In this document: piece by piece, positions 1 through 8,520 of the stretch | Position numbering within the stretch: position 1 is the first letter of the stretch | Layout of the letters: each line of letters begins with the position of its first letter | Source of the DNA: Pleurotus ostreatus/Saccharomyces cerevisiae fusant | Taxonomy: Eukaryota; Opisthokonta | Assembly (NCBI GenBank): GCA_024196135.1 | Contig: JAMQCK010000783.1 | Coordinates: 1 to 15,880 of the forward strand | DNA: 15,880 bases | Reading direction: 5' to 3' | Position numbers and translations under genes: made by a program | The notes under the pieces: model-generated | Seen by the model: the letters and a program-made list of their open reading frames with translations, nothing else | The model's database searches: none | Told to the model about the DNA's origin: nothing

Positions 1-1192
1 AGCATGCGCGTGCGCTCCGGGTCCGCTGGGAAGATCAATAGCATGACGAGTCCGCACGCTGCGGTGAGAATGCCCTCTGAATGTTGTGGTCATTTACGAC
101 ATCTTAGGCGGCATAAACCGCACGTAGAACACGCCTACCCACCGACCAAGAATATGTTCCGCCACGACCGGCGACTCCCAATATGGTCGACGCTAAGGAG
201 GCCTGCAGCGAGGAGTCCACCGACTGGGGAGTTAACCGTAAGCATACGTCGAGAGCGAATGGGTTACCCTACGCACATCCGCCAGCGCCTCCCGCAGCAA
301 CGAGCATGAAGCATCCGACGCGGCTCGTCAGCTCATGGCGCCGGTAGTAGCGCGAGAGGAGATAGCTGTCAGCTCTATATCAGCGCGGTGCCGGGCATCG
401 TGGAGCCAAGACGTGGAGCGCGCGATGCAGTTGCATTGAGAAGTCGAGCCATCGAGTACGTACCTGATCCCCGGATAGCAGACTGCCTCACTAATCCCAA
501 GGAACAGACGCGTGGCGTAGAAGCCAGCCTTGTTGTGGATGAATGCGCTGGCGACAGTGACGGCACCGAAGGCGATGTTGATGAGAAGAGCGAAGGGGAC
601 TTCACACAGCATGCAGGCGACGTAGAACTGGCGTAGTGTGAGCCGGGGTAGAAGGAAGTATAGTAGGTGGCGTACCAAGCTTGCGCCGATGTTGACTCCA
701 GATCGTCATGAGCGGCCTCGAAGATGCTGGGGTGGACCGATTCCATACGCACAGTCATAGGTTCCCAGCCTCAGATCTTCAGCGAGTCCTGCAGACCTAT
801 CGAGTGTCAGTTCAAAGACAAGTGACGTATGGACGACGTACTTCGCGTTCCCGACATTCTAAGTGGCCGGGGTACAATTAGCGAGCCTTAAGGCGATTGA
901 CAAAGGCACTGACGGTGCGCTAGCACGAAGGTCAGATATACCTAACGGTCGTCTAGCAATGGCGACTCACATCCAGAAAGAGGAACATGTAGCATATTGA
1001 GACTATCGGGAGTATACTAAAAAGGTCTGTCAGTCGAGAAAGCGTCGTCTAAAGGTCAAGGAAGACGCACCACCAGTCGAGCTTTCGCCTAAGCCGCTCC
1101 TCCGCTTTGGGGTCGATGCCGTAGTCCTTAACTGCCTCTGTTAGCTCGGATACACTCTTGTCGGCGCTCTCGAGGCCGGATGCATGCGCCAT
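1..1192 (-). CDS. MFS transporter, fungal anion:cation symporter (Dal5/Tna1-like) type, partial
   Basis: This is the N-terminal part (about 221 residues) of a plasma-membrane or organellar proton-coupled permease of the allantoate/nicotinate/phthalate-type MFS group; the substrate cannot be read. Minus-strand exons by eye: 1192-1071, 1016-971, 919-914, 858-842, 796-753, 695-676, 627-464, 365-277, 223-143, 76-<1. The introns are 45-98 nt and every phase closes. The spliced protein has the typical order: cytosolic tail ending DPKAEERLRRKLDWW, TM1 ending FLFLDRTNVGNAK, the helix with LFYVACMLCEVP, then FLGISEAVCYPG, SYLLSRYYRRHELTSR, GGFGGLLAAGLL, WRNIFLVEGILT and FPADPERTR. The ATG at 1192 was chosen because it starts just ahead of this conserved tail; an in-frame ATG at 1294 is possible. 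Oddities are a 6-nt microexon and an apparently shortened TM2-TM3 loop. The rest lies beyond the left edge. Family membership is firm; exact splicing is inferred. Confidence 0.85.
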
Positions 1193-1930
1193 ATAGAGGG
1201 GCCGTCTTTGAGGAAGGAAGAGGAGAGCAAGAGACAGGCTATCGAGCGCCTTGCTCGGCGATGAAGTAGTCTGCCGATATCCCGCCATCGTCATCGCTTA
1301 GGCAGCGCCCCATGCCATAAACCGTCTGTGAATAGATAGTTTGGCGTAATGCGCGAAGATATCCTCGAAGAAATAGAGTCGCTAGCGATGAGGCAGGGCC
1401 GCAGGCGACCTGCAGTACATGCTAGCGCCGTCTTGGCTTAAGTTGCTGTCAATGGCGCGATAGATGGCTCCAAGCATATGAGAAGAGGAAAGGTACGTGG
1501 GTAAGTGCCATCCTCGAAAGACATCAGTCCATTCCCTTCGAGAAGGGCGTCAGGCTCCGCGGATGGTAGCATCAGATGGCGGTTGTGGACAGGGAGGGCC
1601 TAGGTCACGGGGCTATTAGCACCGCCACACATTCGGGCGGAATCCGAAATATTCGCACGGTTGCGCCTTACTTCTGACAGTCATGAAGGAAGATACACGG
1701 CCGCGGTTCTTGCTGCGGGCTCGCCTTCTCATGCCTAGGACTTTTCTCGAAGATATCTTGGACCATGGTGATGATCACTCCTCTTGCTATGTGACATTAT
1801 CCGAATCCGAACGCCCACAATTGGGGCCCTCCTACACCCGCGCATATCACGTATCCGCACTCTAAGCGCCCCGAATTCAATCCCGAAAATTTAGGCGCCC
1901 AGAAGAGGACTCCTGTCTGACGCCGCGATC
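1193..1930. other. Divergent intergenic spacer, no convincing gene
   Basis: This 738-bp stretch separates the divergent transporter and RRM-protein genes, so it should hold both promoters. Short open frames exist (for example 1683-1865 plus), but none shows splice-supported continuation or a recognisable motif. I see no clear TATA box close to either start. Confidence 0.5.
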
Positions 1931-4243
1931 ATGTCTCTCGCCACCTGCGTCCGGTTTTGCGGCCCCCATTCCTTCGCCGAGCTGAACGCCCTAGAGCAAC
2001 GCGTCACCTGCATAGATCCGGACGTCTACTTCCTCAGCACGTCCCCGATTACTTCTTATAAAGACGATCCGGAGTTTAGAACCGAAGTCGAGGGCCTCTT
2101 ACAATTCAGTAAAGCAACTCTGCGTGCGTGACTGCGCGTGCTATTCTTCCTTCGTTTGTCTGATTTAGTCCCTCAGGCGAACGCGCCGTGATCTCGCTTC
2201 AGGATGCTCCTATCGGTCCCGGGGACGCTGATTTAAAGCTTCTCCAAGCTGACGGCAAGCCACTCACCCCCTCCGTTGCTGCCCACCGTTCCTGCCTCAT
2301 ATCCCCATTGCCGAATGGGACGTCGAAGGCTGTACTACTCGATGTAGTCAGAGGACACGGCGCTACTGGAGATGTCAGTATCTTCCAACATATAGGCGGA
2401 CTCGTTCGCTTCCCAACCGCGGAGGCGGCGAAGGCCGCGGGGGAACGAGCAGCTCGGCTACAGCTACTTGTCCTCGGGGAGAAGGTCAAACTGCGAGCGG
2501 TCGATGAGAGGAAATTGTTCTGTATGGTAAGCCAACCAGTATTCGAGACCATGTCCTTCCTGATCCCGTATACAGGAATTATCGCCTGAAGTGACTGAGG
2601 ACCAACTGCGCACGCTTTTCGAGCAGGTGCGTCATCTTCATGAACTCGTTGTTGCGGTGGTTCCTCACACGTGGCACTACAGCATGGAGTTGTAACCCAG
2701 TTCGTCGCGTGTTTTGTTCTGCTATACGCGAATATTAACGGGGATCAAGCGTCTTGATGCATCCTGAGAAGAAATACCGCGGAAGACATTGCCGTGATGC
2801 TCTCATCACATTCAGCTCACCCAGATGTAGATGGGCTCTGCCGCAATCCTTCTCTCCGATTAACGACGATTTCCCTTAGCCACGACAGCTGCCCTTCGAG
2901 CCAATAACGGGAAGATCTTTCGCGGGCGGCCGCTACGCTTGACTTTCGGCGACATCAATGGAAAGACATCGTTTGATCGACAGTCCTCTACGAACCCCAG
3001 CAACGCAGACGTCGCTAAAGATACGCCAACCCCAGTAAGTCATGCACATCCCAGGTAACATGCGGCTGATTGGATTCCCTCAACGCAGACCCCCGCGCCC
3101 TCCGAGCTCGAGACCCTCTTCATCTCAGAGCTACAGTGCCGGCTGATATGGCAGCAAAGAGCTGCCGACTACGCCGACTGGTACAGTCAGGCCCACGCAG
3201 ACGTCGGCAAGGCGCTTGCCGAGATGCAGGAGATCGAGGTGACTTTCGAGGCGGAGCGCCGGGCCTTCGAGCTGGAGCGCGCTCAATGGGCGACCCAGCG
3301 CGCGCAGCTGGTCGACGACTGTGTGCAGCTACGAAGCGAGTGCGCGAATCTGCGAAGCGACTGTGCAAAGATGCAGGACGAGCGGGAACAACTGGTCGGC
3401 GAGCGCGACGAGGCACTTCACAGGCTCGATGTCGCCGAGTCTCGCCGGAAGATGCTGGAGATGGACCTAGAGTCGGCGAGGGAGAAGGAGCGCGCTCTCC
3501 GCGATGCTCTCGCTGAGCAGGAGCGACGACGCGGTGAAGAAGCTAGGGCTGCGAAAGATGAACAAGACCGTCTCGCTAGGGAGGCCGCCGAACAGCGTCG
3601 CAAGGAGGAAGAAGACATGCGACGCGCGCAGGCGAAGCGCCGAGCGGACGACGCCAAGCGTCGAGCAGAGGAGGCAGAACAGCGTCGTGGGGCAGAAAAG
3701 GAAGAAGCCCAGCGTCGCTCGAAGGAGGAAGAAGCCCGACGTCGCGCAGAAGAAGCCAAACAAGAACGTCAAGCTCGCCGGCGCGCAGCTGCCGCGGCCG
3801 AAGAGGAACGCTGCCTCCTCCGCGACGCGCGCTGGCCGCACCGATGGCCCTTCTCCAGCTTCACCCCCATGAACGCGCGCGACCGCTTCCTGACCGTCAG
3901 CCTCGAATTCGACACCCCCTCTCACCCCTTCTCCGACTCGCATCCGCTCGTCGCGCGCAGCGTGCCCTGGCCGGTCCTCGCGCACCCGGCTGCCTTTGAC
4001 ATCGCCTCGCTCACCTGGGACATGGTCGAGAGGTTCACGAAGGCGATGAAAGGTATCATGACCGCTGACGAGTATCGGGCGTTCCTCAAGAATGCTCGCC
4101 TTCGCTTCCACCCAGACAAGTGGGCCGCGCGGCGGATATTGCCGGCGGTGGTGGACGACGAGATGCGCGCGCAGATGGAGACGGCGTGCAAAACTGTGTC
4201 GCAGGCGATCAACGATGCGGTGCGCGAGATGGGCGGATGTTGA
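1931..4243 (+). CDS. Tandem RRM, coiled coil and J-like (HPD) domain protein
   Basis: Seven exons (1931-2123, 2177-2526, 2576-2626, 2683-2708, 2750-2826, 2880-3034, 3089-4243) sum to 2007 nt, giving 668 residues; all phases fit. Residues about 103-173 form a degenerate RRM (SCLISPLP strand, SKAVLLDVV helix, GGLVRFPTAEAAKAA). Residues about 178-257 form a clearer RRM: KLFCMELSPEVTEDQLRTLF, RNP1-like RGRHCRDALITF, and NGKIFRGRPLRLTFGD. Residues about 325-545 are a long E/R/K/A-rich coiled coil with repeated RRxEEE blocks. The C-terminus carries YRAFLKNARLRFHPDKW with HPD at 625-627, then SQAINDA, resembling the divergent J segment of NFKBIL1-like proteins. RRMs suggest RNA binding and the coil suggests oligomerisation; a J-like segment would contact Hsp70 if functional. 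Intron 4 (41 nt) is unusually short but restores the RRM frame. It runs convergent with the next gene, 157 bp away. Confidence 0.8.
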
Positions 4244-4400
4244 TGGATGCTCGGTCGGCGAAAGAATATAGCGCTTTATTGGTTTGCGAATGAGTACGAG
4301 CCCGAAAATGGTATCGAATTAGTGTTTAGCCTGGCGCCCTCCAATGGTCTACGGCGTCGCATGAGTAAGATATGTAAGTGAGATCCCAAGAAATCGTCCA

Positions 4401-5252
4401 TCAACATCTAGCAGGAACCCGGCGCGGCGCCTGCATGGAAGCGTAAGGCTGCGTCTTCAAGCGATACGGAGGCCTGTCCTCCAGCCACCCATCGCGAAGC
4501 ACGTCTTCCCACCCATAGTCCATCCGCATGAGCTTCTTAAGCCCCCCACACACATCTCTCCCCCACTCATCTTTCAGCTCGTAGTGCTCCAGCAAAATAT
4601 CCTGCAGCACGACCTCCCGAATTTCGGTGGCATTGAGCCACCGCCCATCGCCACCGTAAGCAGTCTGTACGGGCAACCAACGGTCTGGCTGCTCGTCCGT
4701 CAAGGTCGGGTGCCGCGCGATCTCCGAACCGCACAGCGGGCACGTATGGGAAGTCAGAGGCTGGAAATGGACGCCGAGGACGTGCGCGACGAAGTTGGAG
4801 CGGCTCATCTGCATCGTGCACCAACCACCCCAGCCGCAGGTGACCATCTGGTTTCCCGAGCGTAGTGGTTTGATGGGGCGTCCCTTTTTCGACGTCGGTG
4901 CGTTGCGCGGCTTCGATGTCGACGCGGCGCCAGCGCTCGCGTCGGTACTGGCCTCCTTCCCCACCGCGCCGTTGAGATGCTCTGTTGCGTGCGCGCGGAG
5001 CTCCTTGACCGCCGCCTGCGTGTTGTTCATGTCAACGGGCTGCGACCGCTTGCAGGACCCCTTGCTGAGCCTGCAGTGCGCTCGTGGGAGGTCCTCCTTG
5101 GGCATCAGATGCTCCAATGCCAGATTGTAACCCGCTCTCAGCGAGGCAATTCGGTCGAAGTTGGGCAGATATCGCGTCATCGATTGGTGAATTTTGATCT
5201 TTGGACGCGGAGCAGGCGGCGCCCTGGCTGGAGGTGAGATATGCGAAGCCAT
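4401..5252 (-). CDS. Zinc-finger-like family protein Z1
   Basis: A single-exon gene of 283 residues. I do not recognise a named family, but it matches the two other Z genes here in order of parts. Module 1 is C60-x6-C67-x20-H88-x3-H92. A basic Ser/Lys/Pro linker (about 110-131, KPRNAPTSKKGRPIKPLR) could be a nuclear localisation signal. Module 2 is C139-x5-C145-x11-H157-x4-H162, followed by a CPLC knuckle (171-174) and the motif ILLEHYELKDEW. Cysteine and histidine spacing suggests zinc binding; binding to DNA, RNA or protein is not shown. It is the most divergent member: the N-terminal LKTVDL-type block of Z2 and Z3 is missing or unrecognisable. A TATA-like element lies about 95 bp upstream. 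The long open frame with typical fungal composition supports coding. Confidence 0.72.
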   Translation of the reverse strand: MASHISPPARAPPAPRPKIKIHQSMTRYLPNFDRIASLRAGYNLALEHLMPKEDLPRAHCRLSKGSCKRSQPVDMNNTQAAVKELRAHATEHLNGAVGKEASTDASAGAASTSKPRNAPTSKKGRPIKPLRSGNQMVTCGWGGWCTMQMSRSNFVAHVLGVHFQPLTSHTCPLCGSEIARHPTLTDEQPDRWLPVQTAYGGDGRWLNATEIREVVLQDILLEHYELKDEWGRDVCGGLKKLMRMDYGWEDVLRDGWLEDRPPYRLKTQPYASMQAPRRVPARC

Positions 5253-5346
5253 AGCAGCGAGATAGGGTGGCGGATGGGGTGGGTGAGCCGAAAGCGCGTT
5301 AATGGTGGGAGAAGGAAGAGAGGTGAAATCTCTTTTGTTCTTACCT

Positions 5347-5353
5347 CTTTATA
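5347..5353 (-). promoter_or_regulatory. Putative TATA box of Z1
   Basis: The minus strand reads TATAAAG about 95 nt upstream of the Z1 start codon. It is followed by a pyrimidine-rich leader toward the ATG. The spacing resembles that of the TATA boxes of Z2 and Z3, but the flanking bases differ. Confidence 0.4.
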
Positions 5354-6225
5354 CGACGAAGGCGGTGCTTCAGTGGCGCTGGTCAAAGCGACCGACCCAA
5401 ACGCCTCCATTTTCATATAGTCCCAAGAACAAAGAGTCGCCTCCATTTGGACGTGCGATTAGTCATAAGCTATCCCCGAGTGTATAGATGCACGCATATC
5501 ACACACCTTGCATGTCCGAACTCGGCAGAAATCTCGCTGCATGCCTTCAATTGCTCTCACATTCGAGCGGGGGTGAAGGGTCGGCTTGCTGTAAGCGCCT
5601 GAGAACGATTGATATCGCTCTTTCATCAGGATTAGCCACAGCCATGGTTCACCAGGGACTGTTGTCCCCAGTTCTATCAAGACAATAGCCCGCGTGAGAA
5701 GAATCGCCGGTCCGTCAGTCAAGAACAAGACATGCCGAAAGCGGATCCATCAACGGAACCATTCTACCCGGATCTTGCCGAGTCGAACACGTGGACGCGG
5801 ACGTCAATGGTGGCAACAACTTGGCTCTGGCTACATCGCCGACAGCACCTCCGATGGCCAGATCTCTTTCATATATGTCTCGCAGCTCACGTATATTACC
5901 TAGCAACGGGAAGAGCAAGACGACTCGGGGCCGCAGTGACTCTCGCCCTTCTCACGCTGCTGATTGTTCTCCGAGTGGCCAGCCGCGATCCCCGACGAGG
6001 TCAAGGTCTTTGTCGCTTGTAGTCAATGCCGGGGACTTATGAACTCCGTATTCTCAGGCGATCTCTCTTCACCGAGTAGTCCGGCGTCGCGAAGCGCCCA
6101 ACCATCAATGCTTTTGACCGGGGATATGAACTGTGCATCACAAACATGCATCGCCTTGACCTACGCGCCCTTTGTCCTGTGGCATTAAGTCCTCGTGGCG
6201 CGTCTATGTCGACAAAAGCAAATGG

Positions 6226-6238
6226 TATATAAGCGCGA
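6226..6238 (+). promoter_or_regulatory. TATA box with conserved flank, Z2 promoter
   Basis: The sequence TATATAAGCGCGA lies about 78 nt upstream of the Z2 start codon. The identical 13 bases occur upstream of the paralogue Z3 on the other strand. Position and sequence fit a core promoter of a strongly or inducibly expressed gene. Confidence 0.65.
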
Positions 6239-6310
6239 ACGGAAGAGCGCAGTAAGTCACTGAACCACCCCTCACCGCTCGACATCGCTCCTCTGCTTCA
6301 ACTCTCTAAA

Positions 6311-7522
6311 ATGACTCCCATCAGCGACGAATTCAGCGCGTACCTCAAGACGGTCGACCTGTCTAAGAGACTCTTGCCGGCAACGTCGGCCTCTGCTACG
6401 CTCTCCCCCGAGACCCTCGTCAAGCTCCTCCTCGCCGAACGGGCACTTCCCTGCCTTGTCTTCGAACCAACCCAAGGCCAGCGCCTCGTCTGCGAGTTCA
6501 AGGGCTGCTTCTGGACGCTCAACTGCACCTTGCACGACGCGCTCTTCCCCCAGCGCATCAAAATGGAAATCGATGCCCACGTGGAAGACCACCTCGAGAA
6601 GCTAGGCCAGGAAAAGCTGTGGGGCGCGCGCCTGTGGCACCAAGTCCCCATCAGGCAGTCGAGCGAGGGCCTCGACATGCTCCCCTGCTTCTACCAATGC
6701 TGGTCGCTGGATTCGGTACCCAAAGGTTCAAAGCTCGCCGAGCACCTAGCCTTGAAACACTGCAATGGTCACGCGATGTACAGCTGCCCGCTGTGCAACA
6801 TGGACTTCGCGCTCGATGCGGAGGAGGGCGTACCGAAGTACGTCCAAAAGGATATGACGCTGCTATCCACGATTCCTCTGCCAAAAAGTGCTCGCCGCGC
6901 CGCTCAGGATCTGGAAGCTGCTTGCGATGCCACCGCCGGTCCTCACGATGCCACCGCCGGCCCTCACGACGCCACCGCCGGTCACCACGTCGCCACAATC
7001 TCCCAGCCCCAAGCTACTGATGATCTGCTCCAAGACATCCCCGACATCAAGGCGCAGATCCTCCTGCTCAACCACTACGAACTCGGCTGCCCTGCGCTTA
7101 TGTCCATCAACGCGCCACGCTGGGAGGAGTTCCCGGACGACGTGAGGGAGCATCTGGAGGGGCAGCTCAGGACGCTCGCGCCTAATGCAGAGGGTGCGTG
7201 CGAGCTCGATGCAGCGGCGCCTCTCGCGCTCGATGCGGAGTGGCAGCTCGATTCAGAGGCGCTTGCGCTCGATTCAGAAACGCTCGCCCTCGATGTAGAG
7301 GCGCTTGCGCTCGATTCAGAGTGGCAGCTTGACGCCGAGGGGCAGTTTGCGATCGATGCTGAGGTGCAGTCTGAGCTCGACGCAGATGGACAGTTCGAGT
7401 TCGATGCAGATGGGCAGTTCGAGCTTGATGCCGAGATGCAGGACGCTGCTAGCAGTCAACCAGTATTGAGTGCGGACGAGCTTGCACTCCCATTTCTCAT
7501 TCACTTGGCCAACCAGTCTTGA
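6311..7522 (+). CDS. Zinc-finger-like family protein Z2 with acidic repeat tail
   Basis: A single-exon gene of 403 residues, clearly homologous to Z3 along residues 1-170 (shared AYLKTVDL, LVKLL, CEFK.C.W, QSS.GLD, CF..C, YSCP.C). Module 1 is C61-x4-C66-x23-H90-x3-H94. Module 2 is C126-x3-C130-x14-H145-x4-H150, then CPLC at 159-162. After the insert DATAGPH x3 (about 206-226) comes ILLLNHYELGCPAL, shared with Z3. The tail, about residues 298-378, is a degenerate acidic repeat built from units such as LALDSE and QFELDADG; it is absent from Z3. Such acidic, hydrophobic-spaced repeats resemble transcription activation segments, so a nuclear regulator is possible, but this is inference. The start is the first ATG after the TATA box and aligns with the Z3 start. 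Confidence 0.82.
   Translation: MTPISDEFSAYLKTVDLSKRLLPATSASATLSPETLVKLLLAERALPCLVFEPTQGQRLVCEFKGCFWTLNCTLHDALFPQRIKMEIDAHVEDHLEKLGQEKLWGARLWHQVPIRQSSEGLDMLPCFYQCWSLDSVPKGSKLAEHLALKHCNGHAMYSCPLCNMDFALDAEEGVPKYVQKDMTLLSTIPLPKSARRAAQDLEAACDATAGPHDATAGPHDATAGHHVATISQPQATDDLLQDIPDIKAQILLLNHYELGCPALMSINAPRWEEFPDDVREHLEGQLRTLAPNAEGACELDAAAPLALDAEWQLDSEALALDSETLALDVEALALDSEWQLDAEGQFAIDAEVQSELDADGQFEFDADGQFELDAEMQDAASSQPVLSADELALPFLIHLANQS
6926..6988 (+). repeat. Three tandem 21-bp units (DATAGPH repeat)
   Basis: Three in-frame 21-bp copies, at 6926, 6947 and 6968, encode DATAGPH, DATAGPH and DATAGHH inside Z2. Copies differ by only a few bases, so the expansion is recent. Z3 has no equivalent at this place. 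Confidence 0.9.
7202..7440 (+). repeat. Degenerate acidic coding minisatellite in Z2
   Basis: A run of imperfect units built around CTCGATGCAGA/CTCGATTCAGA and TGGCAG or GGGCAGTT encodes alternating LALDSE and WQLDAE or QFELDADG peptides. Frame is kept throughout. Mixed substitutions between units indicate expansion followed by drift or selection on the acidic pattern. Confidence 0.8.
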
Positions 7523-7825
7523 TGATCGCCCCGAAGCAACGTAGAGCATAGATCGTTCTTCGAGGCGGTCAGATATGGATCATTCTTCCCGGCGGCGCAA
7601 AATGGGACATTCTGATAGACAGCGCAGGAATATAGAATAGATTCTGGCGATAGATACATAGACGAGAAATACAATGTGACCAACGCGCGCCGCGACTTGC
7701 TCTAGTGAATGGGGATAGGGTGATTAGGTAGATACAGTGATGATACAGTAAGGAGGCTGGGATAGGAGCCGGTAGACGCGTGTAGAGGCCGGGAGACAGT
7801 ACACGGGGCGCGGCGTGACGCGGTC

Positions 7826-7868
7826 TGGTAGTTGAATACCAAGCGGTATGGTAGTTGAGTACTAAGAG
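7826..7868. repeat. Two 23-bp direct repeat copies
   Basis: The unit beginning TGGTAGTTGAATACCAAGCG (7826-7848) is followed directly by a second, slightly changed and shortened copy, TGGTAGTTGAGTACTAAGAG (7849-7868). Confidence 0.75.
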
Positions 7869-8078
7869 TTCATTAGTCTACGAAAATGAGAAGAGGATTA
7901 GAACTCACCCATGCGAGAGGTTGAGCTCGGCAGCTCGTAAAGAGCAGAGTTTAGGGTCGCCAGACTGGGAAGAGGCGGTGTTCGCCAATTCCGAGTCATC
8001 GCCAGGCATAAATAACCGACAGCGCGGAGCGAGCAAGCAGACGTCGTCAACATCTAGAGGAGCCGTCTAAGGTGGCTC

Positions 8079-8127
8079 GTCGTCGAGGTCTCAAGCGAGG
8101 TTGTCGAGGTCCCAAGCGAGGTCGTCG
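8079..8127. repeat. 21-bp tandem repeat, 2.3 copies
   Basis: Copies at 8079-8099 and 8100-8120 differ at two or three positions (core GTCGAGGTCYCAAGCGAG), followed by the start of a third copy, GTCGTCG. Confidence 0.8.
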
Positions 8128-8311
8128 CGCATTTGGGTTCGTCGCGATCGAGAGTGGGCTGCCGCCGTAATGCATAGGAAGGCACGCTAGCGCTCTTTCA
8201 CAGCGACAGTCGTCGAAGAGGGTGCTGTTTTCGGCGCGATCCAGAGCGTGCCCGCTGAGAGTTGATCGTCGAAGGGCTCGCGACGCCTGCGTCGCGCGCC
8301 GAGCGTATGAA

Positions 8312-8371
8312 GGCGCTGCGATGAATGCGCTAATCGGCGCTGCGACGAATGCGCTGATCGGCGCTGCAATG
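8312..8371. repeat. 24-bp tandem repeat, 2.5 copies
   Basis: Copies at 8312-8335 and 8336-8359 share GGCGCTGCGAYGAATGCGCT followed by RATC; a partial third copy, GGCGCTGCAATG, follows at 8360. Confidence 0.85.
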
Positions 8372-8401
8372 TGACAATGACTCGCCGCGAAGGCGAGCGA
8401 A

Positions 8402-8475
8402 GACAATAGCCCCGAGAGGGGTGAGAACAATCGCTCCCCGAGGGGAGTTGACAATCGCTCCCGCTCGCGAAGAGG
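8402..8475. repeat. Tandem repeat with an inverted repeat in each unit
   Basis: Roughly 23-30-bp units (GACAATAGCCCCGAGAGGGG, GAACAATCGCTCCCCGAGGG, GACAATCGCTCCCGCTCGCG) each contain a short GC palindrome such as CTCCCCGAGGGGAG. Each unit could form a small hairpin. Position is just beyond the X1 stop codon. Confidence 0.7.
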
Positions 8476-8520
8476 GGAGTAGAGACGCACAAGGAACAGT
8501 GTCGTCGCCGTTCGTCCAGC

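Larger units (their letters stand above)
5253..6310. other. Divergent spacer between Z1 and Z2
   Basis: About 1 kb between the divergent starts of Z1 and Z2. It holds the TATA elements of both genes. Several overlapping short frames of 60-100 codons occur in 5490-6190 on both strands, but none has family features, and stop codons break every continuation I tried. I see no RNA gene or mobile element; a decayed gene in 5690-6050 cannot be excluded. Confidence 0.4.
7523..8520. other. Convergent spacer between Z2 and X1, rich in short tandem repeats
   Basis: About 1 kb between two gene 3' ends. The first 300 bp are probably 3' untranslated sequence with GATA/GATACA-like stretches. From 7826 onward there are at least four small tandem repeats (listed separately). 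A 147-codon minus frame at 8047-8490 runs through these repeats and encodes only low-complexity Arg/Ser/Ala peptide, so I do not call it a gene. Confidence 0.5.

Noticed and set aside
328..758. A broken MFS pseudogene, suggested by overlapping minus frames with stops
   Set aside because: All stops fall inside short introns with good donor, branch and acceptor signals, and the joined exons match the family in order; no lesion is needed.
3418..4111. Long minus-strand frames (113 and 214 codons) opposite the coiled-coil exon
   Set aside because: They are mirror frames of repetitive E/R/K codons, giving Ser/Arg or Leu/Phe-rich text without domains.
8047..8490. A 147-codon minus frame
   Set aside because: It runs through tandem repeats and encodes low-complexity Arg/Ser/Ala peptide; there is no homologue in the window and no splice support.
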